From the NCBI GenBank assembly GCA_030830305.1, contig JAURNI010000025.1, positions 1-32,656 of the forward strand: a DNA stretch of 32,656 nucleotides. Reading direction: 5' to 3'. Both the position numbers and the translations under genes were made by a program. Positions 8,920-15,797 of this stretch are shown in pieces; within the stretch, counting starts at the first letter, position 1, and the number at the start of each line of letters is the position of its first letter. This DNA comes from Alphaproteobacteria bacterium. Its GTDB lineage: Bacteria; Pseudomonadota; Alphaproteobacteria; Rickettsiales; Deianiraeaceae. The notes below the pieces were generated by a model. It was not told where the DNA came from, ran no database searches, and saw only the letters and a list, made by a program, of their open reading frames with translations.

Positions 8920-9483
8920 TTATAATATTCCCTTTACACCCCACATATTATGTTGAGGACTTGTCATATTCATCATTCCTGCACCCATACCGCCAAATGT
9001 TTCGGAACCGCTTTCCATTTGAAACCATGGGGAATCATTATTTGCGTAAGGGTCTTCGTATTGAGTATTCCACCAGAAACTGTCTGTCATTCTTTCTCTA
9101 AGAATGTTATCATCATTCGGTTTCATTCTGTTTGAATAGAACGGTCTTGGGAAGTCTTTTACAAGCCAACCTTCACCTTGCATTTGGCTTAAATACATTT
9201 GGCAATACCTGTTACCCAACTTCCACGCGTTGGCGTAAGTTTTGATGTTCATGTATTCTGTTTTAATTTGTGCTTTATTTTTCATTCTTACAACATCGTT
9301 ACCATAAACTGTAAGCCCTGTATCACAGCCGTCTTTAAAACCCATTCTGTAAAGTGGTGAACCATCTGTTGGTATTTTTGGGTAGAATAATGGTGTTCCA
9401 AGGCTGCATGCTGTGAGTAAATCCGAAAAACATACAAGCCAAACAAAAAGAATGGCGTGCTTTATGATGCCCTTCTTTGCCAT
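8920..9483 (-). CDS. Tandem lipoprotein family member 5 (long, C-terminally extended)
   Basis: A 187-residue predicted lipoprotein. A hydrophobic leader ends in the lipobox LLTAC (Cys26). It then carries the family core shared with its four upstream neighbours: LYRMGFKDGCDTG, a roughly 35-residue spacer, and YANAWKLGNRYCQMYL. Unlike the others it continues for about 80 residues after the second Cys. This tail contains an aromatic and Asn-rich stretch and a Gly/Met-rich segment (FGGMGAGMMNM). Its start overlaps the end of member 4 by 22 bases, and it is the last gene of the operon. I recognise no named family, and the function is unknown. The shared core and lipobox are directly visible. Confidence 0.8.
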   Translation of the reverse strand: MAKKGIIKHAILFVWLVCFSDLLTACSLGTPLFYPKIPTDGSPLYRMGFKDGCDTGLTVYGNDVVRMKNKAQIKTEYMNIKTYANAWKLGNRYCQMYLSQMQGEGWLVKDFPRPFYSNRMKPNDDNILRERMTDSFWWNTQYEDPYANNDSPWFQMESGSETFGGMGAGMMNMTSPQHNMWGVKGIL

Positions 9484-9764
9484 GATGCAATGTAAAATCT
9501 ACAATGGTTAAACGCCATATGCCACGCTTCGTTATAAGCGTCATCTTCAATAAAATCCGGTTTAAATGTAAAAGAGTTAATCCATTTGTAGTGTGTGTCT
9601 CCTGAAACTTTGAACCCTGTTTGGCAACCGTCTCTCCAACCCATTCTGAATGTTGGTGTTCCTTCGGGAGCGAAGTCTTGAAATCCACGAGCATAGTTAA
9701 GCGGTCTATAAAACCCTGCACAAGAACACAAAAACATAAACCCTAATGCAAATATTATTTTCAT
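9462..9764 (-). CDS. Tandem lipoprotein family member 4
   Basis: A 100-residue predicted lipoprotein. The leader MKIIFALGFMFLCSC ends in a lipobox-like FLCSC (Cys15; Cys13 is two residues earlier). The family core follows: GTPTFRMGWRDGCQTG, then a spacer, then YNEAWHMAFNHCRFY. It starts one base after the stop of member 3, and its 3' end overlaps member 5 by 22 bases. Translation is probably coupled along the operon. No enzymatic motif is visible. An alternative 128-residue ORF (9335-9721) on this strand is an out-of-frame shadow without a leader. Confidence 0.8.
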   Translation of the reverse strand: MKIIFALGFMFLCSCAGFYRPLNYARGFQDFAPEGTPTFRMGWRDGCQTGFKVSGDTHYKWINSFTFKPDFIEDDAYNEAWHMAFNHCRFYIASWQRRAS

Positions 9765-9765
9765 A

Positions 9766-10098
9766 TTAAATCACCCTTTTTCCATACCAGTTAAAGTTAT
9801 GTTGTAGTAAATATGATGTACAGTATCTATAAGCATCATTCCAAGCAAGGCTATATTCCGTACTGCTAATCGTCAACTCTTCATTTTTCGTGAACTCAAA
9901 AAAATTTTTATAAAGATGATTCGCTGTTGCTCCACCGGCGGTTTCACAACCATCTTGCCAACCTTTGATATACTCCGGTGAGTAATCCATTTCCCCGTTT
10001 GGTTTTGCAGGAGGGTGATCAAACATCCATCTTTTCCATATTGGAACATTTTTGTCACATGCTGCAAAAAGCAAAAATAATAAAATAAAGTATTTCAT
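9766..10098 (-). CDS. Tandem lipoprotein family member 3
   Basis: A 110-residue predicted lipoprotein with leader MKYFILLFLLFAAC (lipobox LFAAC, Cys14). The core reads YSPEYIKGWQDGCETAGG, then a spacer, then YSLAWNDAYRYCTSYL. The start overlaps the stop of member 2 by four bases (10095-10098). The paired Cys after the lipobox could form a disulfide in the periplasm. That is inferred from their conservation across the five copies and has not been shown. Confidence 0.8.
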   Translation of the reverse strand: MKYFILLFLLFAACDKNVPIWKRWMFDHPPAKPNGEMDYSPEYIKGWQDGCETAGGATANHLYKNFFEFTKNEELTISSTEYSLAWNDAYRYCTSYLLQHNFNWYGKRVI

Positions 10099-10418
10099 AC
10101 AGTGTTCATTAACAAAGAAAACATATGATAAACGCAGTAGTTGTAAGCATCATTCCATGCGGTTTTGTATCTTTCATTTTCATTCCAAAGTTGCCCATTA
10201 ATGTAGTATCTGTGAGTTCCGGTCATTAAATTTGCTGTTGTATTTACCCCGGAAAGTCCAGATTCACACCCGTGTTGCCAACCAAGTCTGAATTGCGGTG
10301 TTCCAGGTGGCGGATTAATATTTAACGAAAAAGGCCTTGTTGGTGTAATATACCTACCATTCAAAACTGTGCAGGAATTCATTAAACCCAAAATTAACAT
10401 AAATCTTATAAAAAACAT
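10095..10418 (-). CDS. Tandem lipoprotein family member 2
   Basis: A 107-residue predicted lipoprotein with leader MFFIRFMLILGLMNSC (lipobox LMNSC, Cys16). The core reads GTPQFRLGWQHGCESG, then a spacer, then YKTAWNDAYNYCVYH. The 'GTPxFRxGWxxGCxxG' stretch is nearly identical to that of member 4, so these two may be the most recent duplicates. It starts six bases after the stop of member 1 and overlaps member 3 by four bases. Confidence 0.8.
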   Translation of the reverse strand: MFFIRFMLILGLMNSCTVLNGRYITPTRPFSLNINPPPGTPQFRLGWQHGCESGLSGVNTTANLMTGTHRYYINGQLWNENERYKTAWNDAYNYCVYHMFSLLMNTV

Positions 10419-10424
10419 AATACA

Positions 10425-10757
10425 TTAAAAACCAATAACAGAGTTGGCTGCCGTTCCACAATAGCTAAAACCATCACCATAACCTTTTTTATATTGTGCA
10501 TCGGCAAGTGCTCTGTCTGAATTATAATATTGTCCATATCCTGTTGCTCTTATTTCATGAAGCCTATGTGCACCGTATCCGCTTAAACCCATGCCGTCGT
10601 TGCATCCGCCACGAAAACCCGAACTGTATGAGTTATCATCTTGCGGAATATTTTTTTTAAAATGCCAGATTCGTGGAGTGTACCATTTCCATCTACCGTC
10701 CTCTCCGGTAAGACTGCATGCTGAAAGCAATATTATTATTAATAAAATTTTTATCAT
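10425..10757 (-). CDS. Tandem lipoprotein family member 1 (first gene of operon)
   Basis: A 110-residue predicted lipoprotein with leader MIKILLIIILLSAC (lipobox LLSAC, Cys14). It is the most divergent of the five. The core reads YSSGFRGGCNDG, a Gly/Tyr-rich spacer, then YKKGYGDGFSYCG, with Gly-Tyr in place of the Ala-Trp seen in the others. It is the promoter-proximal gene, about 16 bases downstream of the predicted start point of a perfect-consensus sigma-70 promoter. The function is unknown. Confidence 0.78.
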   Translation of the reverse strand: MIKILLIIILLSACSLTGEDGRWKWYTPRIWHFKKNIPQDDNSYSSGFRGGCNDGMGLSGYGAHRLHEIRATGYGQYYNSDRALADAQYKKGYGDGFSYCGTAANSVIGF

Positions 10758-10779
10758 TTGACATGTACTATATCAATAT

Positions 10780-10808
10780 ATTATAGCACATTTTTTTGGC
10801 TGTGTCAA
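10780..10808 (-). promoter_or_regulatory. Perfect-consensus sigma-70 promoter of the lipoprotein operon
   Basis: Read on the minus strand, TTGACA (10803-10808), a spacer of exactly 17 bases and TATAAT (10780-10785) stand just upstream of the first lipoprotein ATG (10757). Both hexamers and the spacing are consensus. The -35 box lies in the short gap after the lpxA stop, so the operon has its own strong promoter and need not depend on lpxA transcription. Confidence 0.85.
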
Positions 10809-10819
10809 TATTTATGGAG

Positions 10820-11614
10820 TTACACTACAAACGGTGCAAGACCTTTTGAATGCTCCATTGTTTGAGATTTGCGAATGAAATCAATAATCATTTGTGTAAA
10901 GTGTCCGTTACCAACGGCATTAATTTTATTTTCAATTGCATCTTCTTTTTCTAAAATTTCAAAACACCTTGTGATTTCCTGAATATTTTCTTTTGTAAAG
11001 CCTTTGCGTTTTAGTCCAATAATGTTTACGCCACGAATACCTGCATAAACGGAATTTGTACATGGTGTTACCAATGCAAATGGAATGATATTTTCTTTTA
11101 CACCAACCATTCCGCCAACCATTGAATATGAACCAATTCTTACGAACTGATGTACTGCGGAATTTCCACCAATAATAACATAATCTTCAACAACAACATG
11201 TCCACCAAGAGGAACATTGTTTGCAATTGTACAATTATTACCGATTGTGGCATCGTGTCCAACATGGGAGGATATCATTAACATGTTGTTATTACCGATT
11301 TTTGTAAGACCCCCGCCGTGTTTTGTTCCGGGGTTGATTGTAACATACTCACGAATAATGTTGTTGTTGCCAATTTCAAGGTATGTTACTTCATTGTGGA
11401 ATTTGTAATCTTGTGGTTTGGAACCAATAGATGCAAATGGGAAAATTTCGCAATTTTCACCAATAGTTGTATTTCCTTCAATGCAAACATGTGAATGTAA
11501 AACAGTATTTTTACCAATAAAAACATTTCCTTTTAAAATGCAATATGGACCAATATGAACGCCTTCTGCAAGTTTAACGCTGTTTTCTATAATTGCAGTA
11601 TTGTGAATTTCCAT
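10820..11614 (-). CDS. lpxA: UDP-N-acetylglucosamine acyltransferase
   Basis: A 264-residue left-handed beta-helix protein built from hexapeptide repeats (IGPYCI, IGKNTV, IGENCE, IGNNNI and others). It has the LpxA signatures ISSHVGHDATIGNNC (with the catalytic His region), GGNSAVHQFVRIG and a C-terminal helical domain (LKRKGFTKENIQEI). LpxA transfers a 3-hydroxyacyl chain from acyl carrier protein to UDP-GlcNAc, the first step of lipid A synthesis in the cytoplasm. The length is normal. It stands alone, without the usual fabZ, lpxD or lpxB. It has its own likely promoter (11629-11657), and the lipoprotein operon follows directly on the same strand. Confidence 0.96.
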   Translation of the reverse strand: MEIHNTAIIENSVKLAEGVHIGPYCILKGNVFIGKNTVLHSHVCIEGNTTIGENCEIFPFASIGSKPQDYKFHNEVTYLEIGNNNIIREYVTINPGTKHGGGLTKIGNNNMLMISSHVGHDATIGNNCTIANNVPLGGHVVVEDYVIIGGNSAVHQFVRIGSYSMVGGMVGVKENIIPFALVTPCTNSVYAGIRGVNIIGLKRKGFTKENIQEITRCFEILEKEDAIENKINAVGNGHFTQMIIDFIRKSQTMEHSKGLAPFVV

Positions 11615-11628
11615 AATCTTTTTTAGAT

Positions 11629-11657
11629 ATGCTAAAAATTTGTTTGGAAAATGTCAA
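11629..11657 (-). promoter_or_regulatory. Putative lpxA promoter
   Basis: On the minus strand, TTGACA (11652-11657) is followed after 17 bases by TAGCAT (11629-11634), about 15 bases before the lpxA ATG. The -35 box is embedded in one arm of a 13-bp perfect inverted repeat, so a protein or hairpin occupying the repeat would affect this promoter. Confidence 0.6.
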
Positions 11658-11688
11658 GATTATTCATTAATAGGTAATAATCTTGACA
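11652..11688. repeat. 13-bp perfect inverted repeat upstream of lpxA (operator or terminator)
   Basis: TGTCAAGATTATT (11652-11664) and AATAATCTTGACA (11676-11688) are exact reverse complements separated by 11 bases. Read on the minus strand, the stem ends in ATTTTCC just after the stop of the ribbon-helix-helix-like gene, so it could act as a weak intrinsic terminator for that gene. The inner arm is also the -35 box of the putative lpxA promoter. A TTGACA also faces the opposite way at 11683-11688, but no good -10 or gene follows it on that side. Confidence 0.75.
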
Positions 11689-11701
11689 AACATTCCTTGT
11701 G

Positions 11702-12094
11702 TTATATGAATATTTTATGACGAATGTATTCTGATAGGGTATAAAACTTATGTTTGCGTTGTTCAGATTTCAGCAAAATGATGTCGTTTTCTGTGAAGCA
11801 TATGACGACTCTTTTGGTAATTTGTAATTGAGGTCTTCCGTATTTTTTGGTGTTTATTGTGTGTTCCTGTGGTTTTTCTTTGGTTTTTGTTGAAGTGGTG
11901 GTTTTGTTAAATTTTGCTTTTTCTTGTTGAAATTGCTGGTATTCTTTTAGGAGTTCTTCTCTTTGTTTGTTTAATTGTTCTTCTTTTTCTTGAATTGCTT
12001 CGTACTTTTCGTTGGCGTCTTTTGCAGTTTCTTGAATGCTTTTTTTTAAATCTTTGAGCTGTTTTTCTTTGGTTTCGTATGTTTCGTGTGTCAT
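11702..12094 (-). CDS. Coiled-coil protein with C-terminal ribbon-helix-helix-like domain
   Basis: A 130-residue protein. Residues 1-65 are a highly charged coiled coil (repeats such as KEKQLKDLKKSIQE and QEKEEQLNKQREELLKEYQQ). A Thr/Lys/Pro-rich linker follows. Residues 84-130 (KKYGRPQLQITKRVVICFTENDIILLKSEQRKHKFYTLSEYIRHKIF) have the strand-helix-helix pattern of ribbon-helix-helix DNA-binding proteins: a basic beta strand, a helix starting with 'TENDIILLK', then the 'YTLSEYIR' turn and helix. It could be a transcriptional or plasmid-type regulator. Repeats lie on both sides of the gene (11652-11688 and 12202-12275). The domain call rests on pattern only. No toxin partner is adjacent. Confidence 0.65.
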   Translation of the reverse strand: MTHETYETKEKQLKDLKKSIQETAKDANEKYEAIQEKEEQLNKQREELLKEYQQFQQEKAKFNKTTTSTKTKEKPQEHTINTKKYGRPQLQITKRVVICFTENDIILLKSEQRKHKFYTLSEYIRHKIFI

Positions 12095-12201
12095 GGTGGT
12101 GGTAAAAAATTGTTTTTATATGTTGTTTGTGTATGGTGTGTTTTGTTTAAGGAAGCATATTTTAAAATTTTTTACGAATAAAAAAATGGTAAAATTTGAT
12201 T

Positions 12202-12275
12202 AAAAATTTGTGTGAAAAATATGCAAATATGTGAAAAATTTGTGTGCGGAAGTGTAATAATATGCACAAATTTTT
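12202..12275. repeat. Three copies of AAAAATTTGTG-type repeat between RHH-like gene and pccA
   Basis: AAAAATTTGTGTG occurs at 12202-12214 and 12234-12246 (spacing 32 bases). An inverted copy GCACAAATTTTT lies at 12264-12275. Copies two and three form an 11-bp inverted repeat (AAAAATTTGTG / CACAAATTTTT). They sit about 25 bases upstream of the pccA promoter and on the 5' side of the divergent RHH-like gene. This arrangement suits an operator array, but AT-rich chance similarity is possible. The 257-base gap otherwise holds only the pccA promoter. Confidence 0.55.
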
Positions 12276-12300
12276 ACAATCCAATTTCCAACAAAAACAG

Positions 12301-12329
12301 TTGACATTACTAAAATTGCTAAATATTTT
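12301..12329 (+). promoter_or_regulatory. Putative pccA promoter
   Basis: TTGACA (12301-12306), a 17-base spacer and TATTTT (12324-12329) lie 22 bases before the ATG of the biotin carboxylase gene. The -35 box and spacing are ideal and the -10 box matches four of six. No clear Shine-Dalgarno sequence precedes the ATG. Confidence 0.7.
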
Positions 12330-12351
12330 TGTGCAAAATTGAGTATATTTC

Positions 12352-14361
12352 ATGAAAAAAATTTCAAAAATACTTATTGCTAATCGTGGAGAAATAGCCG
12401 TTCGTGCAATTAAAACATGTAAAAAACTTGGAATTAAAACAGTTGCAGTATATTCCGATGTTGATGCATCTTTCCCATTTGTCAGACTTTCCGATGAAAA
12501 TTATCACATTGGTTTGCCTATTGCTAAAGATAGCTACCTTAATATTGATAAAATCATTTCAGTTGCAAAACAATCTGGTGCAGATGCTGTATACCCGGGA
12601 TACGGTTTTCTTTCCGAAAATGCAGAATTTATTGCATCATTAAATAAAGAAGGAATTGGTTTTGTTGGTCCAAATGCACAAGCTGTGCGTGCAATGGGGG
12701 ATAAAATCACCTCAAAAAATATTGCAAAAAAAGCGGGTGTTAATACAATTCCCGGATGTCAGGATGTCATTAAAGATGCTGATCATGCCATAAAAGTTGC
12801 AAATGAAATAGGGTATCCTGTAATTTTAAAAGCATCTGCAGGTGGCGGTGGAAAGGGTATTAGAGTTGTATATCATGAAAATGAAGTTGCGCGTGCGTTT
12901 TCATCTGTTACAAATGAAGGTGAAAAATCTTTTGGTGACGGTAGAATATTTATTGAAAAATTTATTGAAAACCCAAGACATATTGAAATTCAAATTATTG
13001 CAGATAAACACGGCAATGTTGTGTGTTTAGGTGAAAGAGAATGTTCAATTCAACGAAATAATCAAAAAGTTTTGGAGGAAGCCCCAAGTTCTTTTATGAT
13101 ACCTCAAGTACGTGAAGAAATGTATAAACAGTCAATCAAGCTTGCAAAAGAAGTAGGGTACGATTCTGCCGGAACATTGGAATTTATTATGGATGCAAAC
13201 CATAATTTCTACTTTTTGGAAATGAATACTCGTCTTCAGGTTGAACACCCTGTTACAGAATACATTACGGGTCTTGATCTTATTGAGCAAATGATATTTT
13301 CTGCTGAAGGACGTAAACTTGAATTTACACAAGAGGATATCAAGCTTGATGGGTGGGCGATAGAATCTCGTATATGTGCAGAGGATCCTTCAAAAAACTT
13401 TCTGCCGTCAATTGGTAGAATTTCTACATATATTACACCAAAAGAAACAACAAATATTAGAATTGACAGTGGAATTCGTGAGGGGCTTTCCATTACACCT
13501 TACTATGACTCCATGATTGCAAAACTTATTACATATGGTAAAACCAGAGAAGAAGCCCGACTTAAAATGATTGAAGCGTTAAATCAGTTTATTATTGACG
13601 GACTTGATAACAACATAACATTTCTACAATCAATTTATGTAAATCCGAAATTCATTTCTGGGGATATTTCAACCGCATTTATTAAAAATGAATACAAAAA
13701 CGGTTTTACTGGCACAGGAGAATTAACCCCTGAAATTACAAAACTTTTTGGTTTTGCATCTTGCATAGTTCACTTGGAAAATAATCGCAAGCTTGAAGGT
13801 CTTTCTGAGAAAATCTTTCAAACAAAGCAAACTAGAACAACAATCACAAATTTTATCATGTTTATTGATGATTCTCGTGTGTCTGTAAAGCTGCTTTCAC
13901 AAGATGGTACTCGCTTGCATGTTGAAATTGATAATCAAAAATACGAATTCACATATTCATATAAAATTGGTTCAAGGTTAATGAAGATATATTTAGATGA
14001 CCTCTATTATATCAAAATTAAAAACAAAAAATCCAGTTTTACTTTGGAATATAACGGTGTAAAAAAAGAGGTTATCTTGCGTAACGCAAGAACTGCCGCT
14101 CTTTATGAAATTTGCGTGAATAATAAAACCGACAGCTCATTTCAAAAAGATTTTGAATGTCCACTTACAGGGCTTGTTGTTGGAGTGCATGTTAATGAGG
14201 GAGATGTTGTAAAATCAGGAACATTACTTATGACTATTGAGGCCATGAAAATGGAAAACGCTTTCTATGCAGAATTTGATGCTGTTGTTGAAAAAATTCT
14301 TGTTAAGCCAACGCAAACTGTTAATATGGGTGAAGTTTTGTTACAATTTAAACCACTCTAG
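12352..14361 (+). CDS. pccA: Biotin-dependent acyl-CoA carboxylase alpha chain (propionyl-CoA carboxylase type)
   Basis: A 669-residue protein combining biotin carboxylase and biotin carrier in one chain. The N-terminal biotin carboxylase domain opens with ILIANRGEIAVRAIKTCKKL. The ATP-grasp part has the Gly-rich loop KASAGGGGKGIRVV, 'IQRNNQKVLEEAPS' and 'FLEMNTRLQVEHPVTE'. A divergent middle region corresponds to the BT domain. The C-terminus has the carrier motif IEAMKMENAF with biotinyl Lys at about 633, 37 residues from the end. Acetyl-CoA carboxylase AccC would be about 450 residues and lack the carrier, so propionyl-CoA carboxylase alpha is the best call. A methylcrotonyl-type enzyme is the main alternative. 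The beta chain (pccB) is not in the window. Confidence 0.9.
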   Translation: MKKISKILIANRGEIAVRAIKTCKKLGIKTVAVYSDVDASFPFVRLSDENYHIGLPIAKDSYLNIDKIISVAKQSGADAVYPGYGFLSENAEFIASLNKEGIGFVGPNAQAVRAMGDKITSKNIAKKAGVNTIPGCQDVIKDADHAIKVANEIGYPVILKASAGGGGKGIRVVYHENEVARAFSSVTNEGEKSFGDGRIFIEKFIENPRHIEIQIIADKHGNVVCLGERECSIQRNNQKVLEEAPSSFMIPQVREEMYKQSIKLAKEVGYDSAGTLEFIMDANHNFYFLEMNTRLQVEHPVTEYITGLDLIEQMIFSAEGRKLEFTQEDIKLDGWAIESRICAEDPSKNFLPSIGRISTYITPKETTNIRIDSGIREGLSITPYYDSMIAKLITYGKTREEARLKMIEALNQFIIDGLDNNITFLQSIYVNPKFISGDISTAFIKNEYKNGFTGTGELTPEITKLFGFASCIVHLENNRKLEGLSEKIFQTKQTRTTITNFIMFIDDSRVSVKLLSQDGTRLHVEIDNQKYEFTYSYKIGSRLMKIYLDDLYYIKIKNKKSSFTLEYNGVKKEVILRNARTAALYEICVNNKTDSSFQKDFECPLTGLVVGVHVNEGDVVKSGTLLMTIEAMKMENAFYAEFDAVVEKILVKPTQTVNMGEVLLQFKPL

Positions 14362-14382
14362 AGGGTGAAGTCCAATTAATAC

Positions 14383-14411
14383 TTGACATTTAATTTTCCT
14401 TACGTTAACAA
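14383..14411 (+). promoter_or_regulatory. Possible nusB promoter
   Basis: TTGACA (14383-14388) is followed 17 bases later by TAACAA (14406-14411), in the 73-base gap between pccA and nusB. The -35 box is perfect but the -10 matches only three of six, so this is a weak call. Confidence 0.4.
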
Positions 14412-14434
14412 GCAACCAATGTAAGCTGTTTTTT

Positions 14435-15004
14435 ATGCAACAAAATCCATTTAGAAGTCTTAAGCAACAGGTTGAAAAACAAGAATTACCAGCAGAAGAG
14501 ATGAGGGCACGGTTTGAGACATTCATTACAAACCGTAAAAGGGTTACACGCCTTGCTTTTGTTCAGTCTTTATTTTTATATCAACAATTAAAGGATAACG
14601 GTGAAATAGAAGGTAAAACTCCGCAAACAATCGGGCGTTATATTCTTAGTACAATGGTGTATTTTTATAAAGCAATTTTTTATGCAGACCGTTACGGTAC
14701 TACGCGTAAAACACAAAAACTGGACGAAAAATTCCTGCATTCTGTTATACAGAACACAATTGAGTCCATGCCGGCAATTGATACAACAATCCAAAGATTC
14801 CTAAAAACTCCTTGGAAGATCGAAACACTGGACAATACCGTTGCTGCCATTCTTCGTGCTGGAACATACGAATTGCTTTTTAACGCAAAAGTTGAATCAA
14901 AAATTGTAACAAGTGAATACACAAACTTAACGCATGCATTTTTTGATGGTCCTGAAATTGGTTTTGTTAATGCAATATTGGATAAAATCTCTCATAATCT
15001 ATAA
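14435..15004 (+). CDS. nusB: Transcription antitermination protein NusB
   Basis: A 189-residue helical protein. The N-terminal helix, 'RVTRLAFVQSLFLYQQ', matches the NusB R-x-x-A-x-x-x-x-Y pattern. The C-terminal half has the family signature LDNTVAAILRAGTYELLF, then 'VESKIVTSEYTNLTHAFFDGPEIGFVNAILDKIS', close to 'P..V.inEyv.la...f....pgFvNGvLd'. NusB pairs with NusE/S10 on boxA RNA to promote antitermination of rRNA operons. It is somewhat longer than E. coli NusB (139), as in many alphaproteobacteria. The next gene follows after one base. Confidence 0.88.
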   Translation: MQQNPFRSLKQQVEKQELPAEEMRARFETFITNRKRVTRLAFVQSLFLYQQLKDNGEIEGKTPQTIGRYILSTMVYFYKAIFYADRYGTTRKTQKLDEKFLHSVIQNTIESMPAIDTTIQRFLKTPWKIETLDNTVAAILRAGTYELLFNAKVESKIVTSEYTNLTHAFFDGPEIGFVNAILDKISHNL

Positions 15005-15005
15005 G

Positions 15006-15797
15006 ATGATTTTGTTTTTTTTGTTACTTAGTTCTATTGTATATGCACAACAAGTACAGTATAACGAGGGTGGTTTTTATACCGAAGAAATAAGAAACGA
15101 CTCGGCAGTTATTATTCGTGAACCTTATGGTTTTAATAGATTATACAAAAACGAAGAACCGTTACAAGTACGGCAGCAAATTAATACACATTCTCAATCT
15201 TTTTTAATACACGCTGCACTTGGTGCACATTACATTCATAGTCCGTCTAAGAATTATACAGATGGTGGAATTGAAACAAATTTAATTTCCAAATCTTATA
15301 CTCATGCAATTGCGCCAATTGGAGCAGAAGTAATGTTACCGATTTCCAATCGATTTCATTTTTTTTTAGGTGGAAGCTATTATTTTAATCCGTTTTCAAA
15401 TAGTTCAGATCTTGCAAGCACAGGAGTTCAAGTTTTTAATGCAAAAACAAAATATCTTCTTTATGGTAAGGCTTCATATTCATTTACGGATATTTTTTCT
15501 TTATATATTATTGGTGGTATGAGTGGTATGGAAATATCAGTTTATAACGACATCACAAACGCATTAATTGCAACATCACAAGTAAGTGTTCCATCAATGG
15601 GTTTTGGATTTTCCTGGCATACATCAAAAAATGTTTCAATGTTTATTGATGGCATATATTCACCAATCGGTGTTATTGAAACAGGATATAAAGGTACTGA
15701 CTCAAGAATCATTGCAATTTCACAACGAAAATATAATTCTTTTCAAGGCAGGATAGGCTTAATGCTTAATTTTTCCAATTTGATAAAGACAAGATGA
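15006..15797 (+). CDS. Outer-membrane beta-barrel protein (OmpA/Porin_4-like)
   Basis: The ORF track opens at 14934 inside nusB, but ATG at 15006 begins a clear signal peptide, MILFFLLLSSIVYA, cleaved before QQVQYNEGG. The 263-residue product has alternating amphipathic strands with aromatic ends (for example FHFFLGGSYYFNPF, YLLYGKASYSFTDIFSLYIIGG, MGFGFSWHTSKNVSMFIDGIY) and ends in the strand SFQGRIGLMLNFSN. These features fit an eight-stranded outer-membrane barrel of the immunogenic surface-protein type. The terminal residues NLIKTR are not the usual aromatic ending. It overlaps the cysteine synthase start (ATGA). The exact role is unknown. Confidence 0.72.
   Translation: MILFFLLLSSIVYAQQVQYNEGGFYTEEIRNDSAVIIREPYGFNRLYKNEEPLQVRQQINTHSQSFLIHAALGAHYIHSPSKNYTDGGIETNLISKSYTHAIAPIGAEVMLPISNRFHFFLGGSYYFNPFSNSSDLASTGVQVFNAKTKYLLYGKASYSFTDIFSLYIIGGMSGMEISVYNDITNALIATSQVSVPSMGFGFSWHTSKNVSMFIDGIYSPIGVIETGYKGTDSRIIAISQRKYNSFQGRIGLMLNFSNLIKTR

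Noticed and set aside
9335-9721. 128-residue minus-strand ORF over lipoproteins 4 and 5
   Set aside because: It is in a different frame from both lipoprotein genes, which have leaders and the shared core; this ORF has neither.
11683-11711. Plus-strand promoter starting from TTGACA at 11683
   Set aside because: The -10 position reads ATGAAT and no plus-strand gene follows; the TTGACA is explained as the other arm of the inverted repeat.
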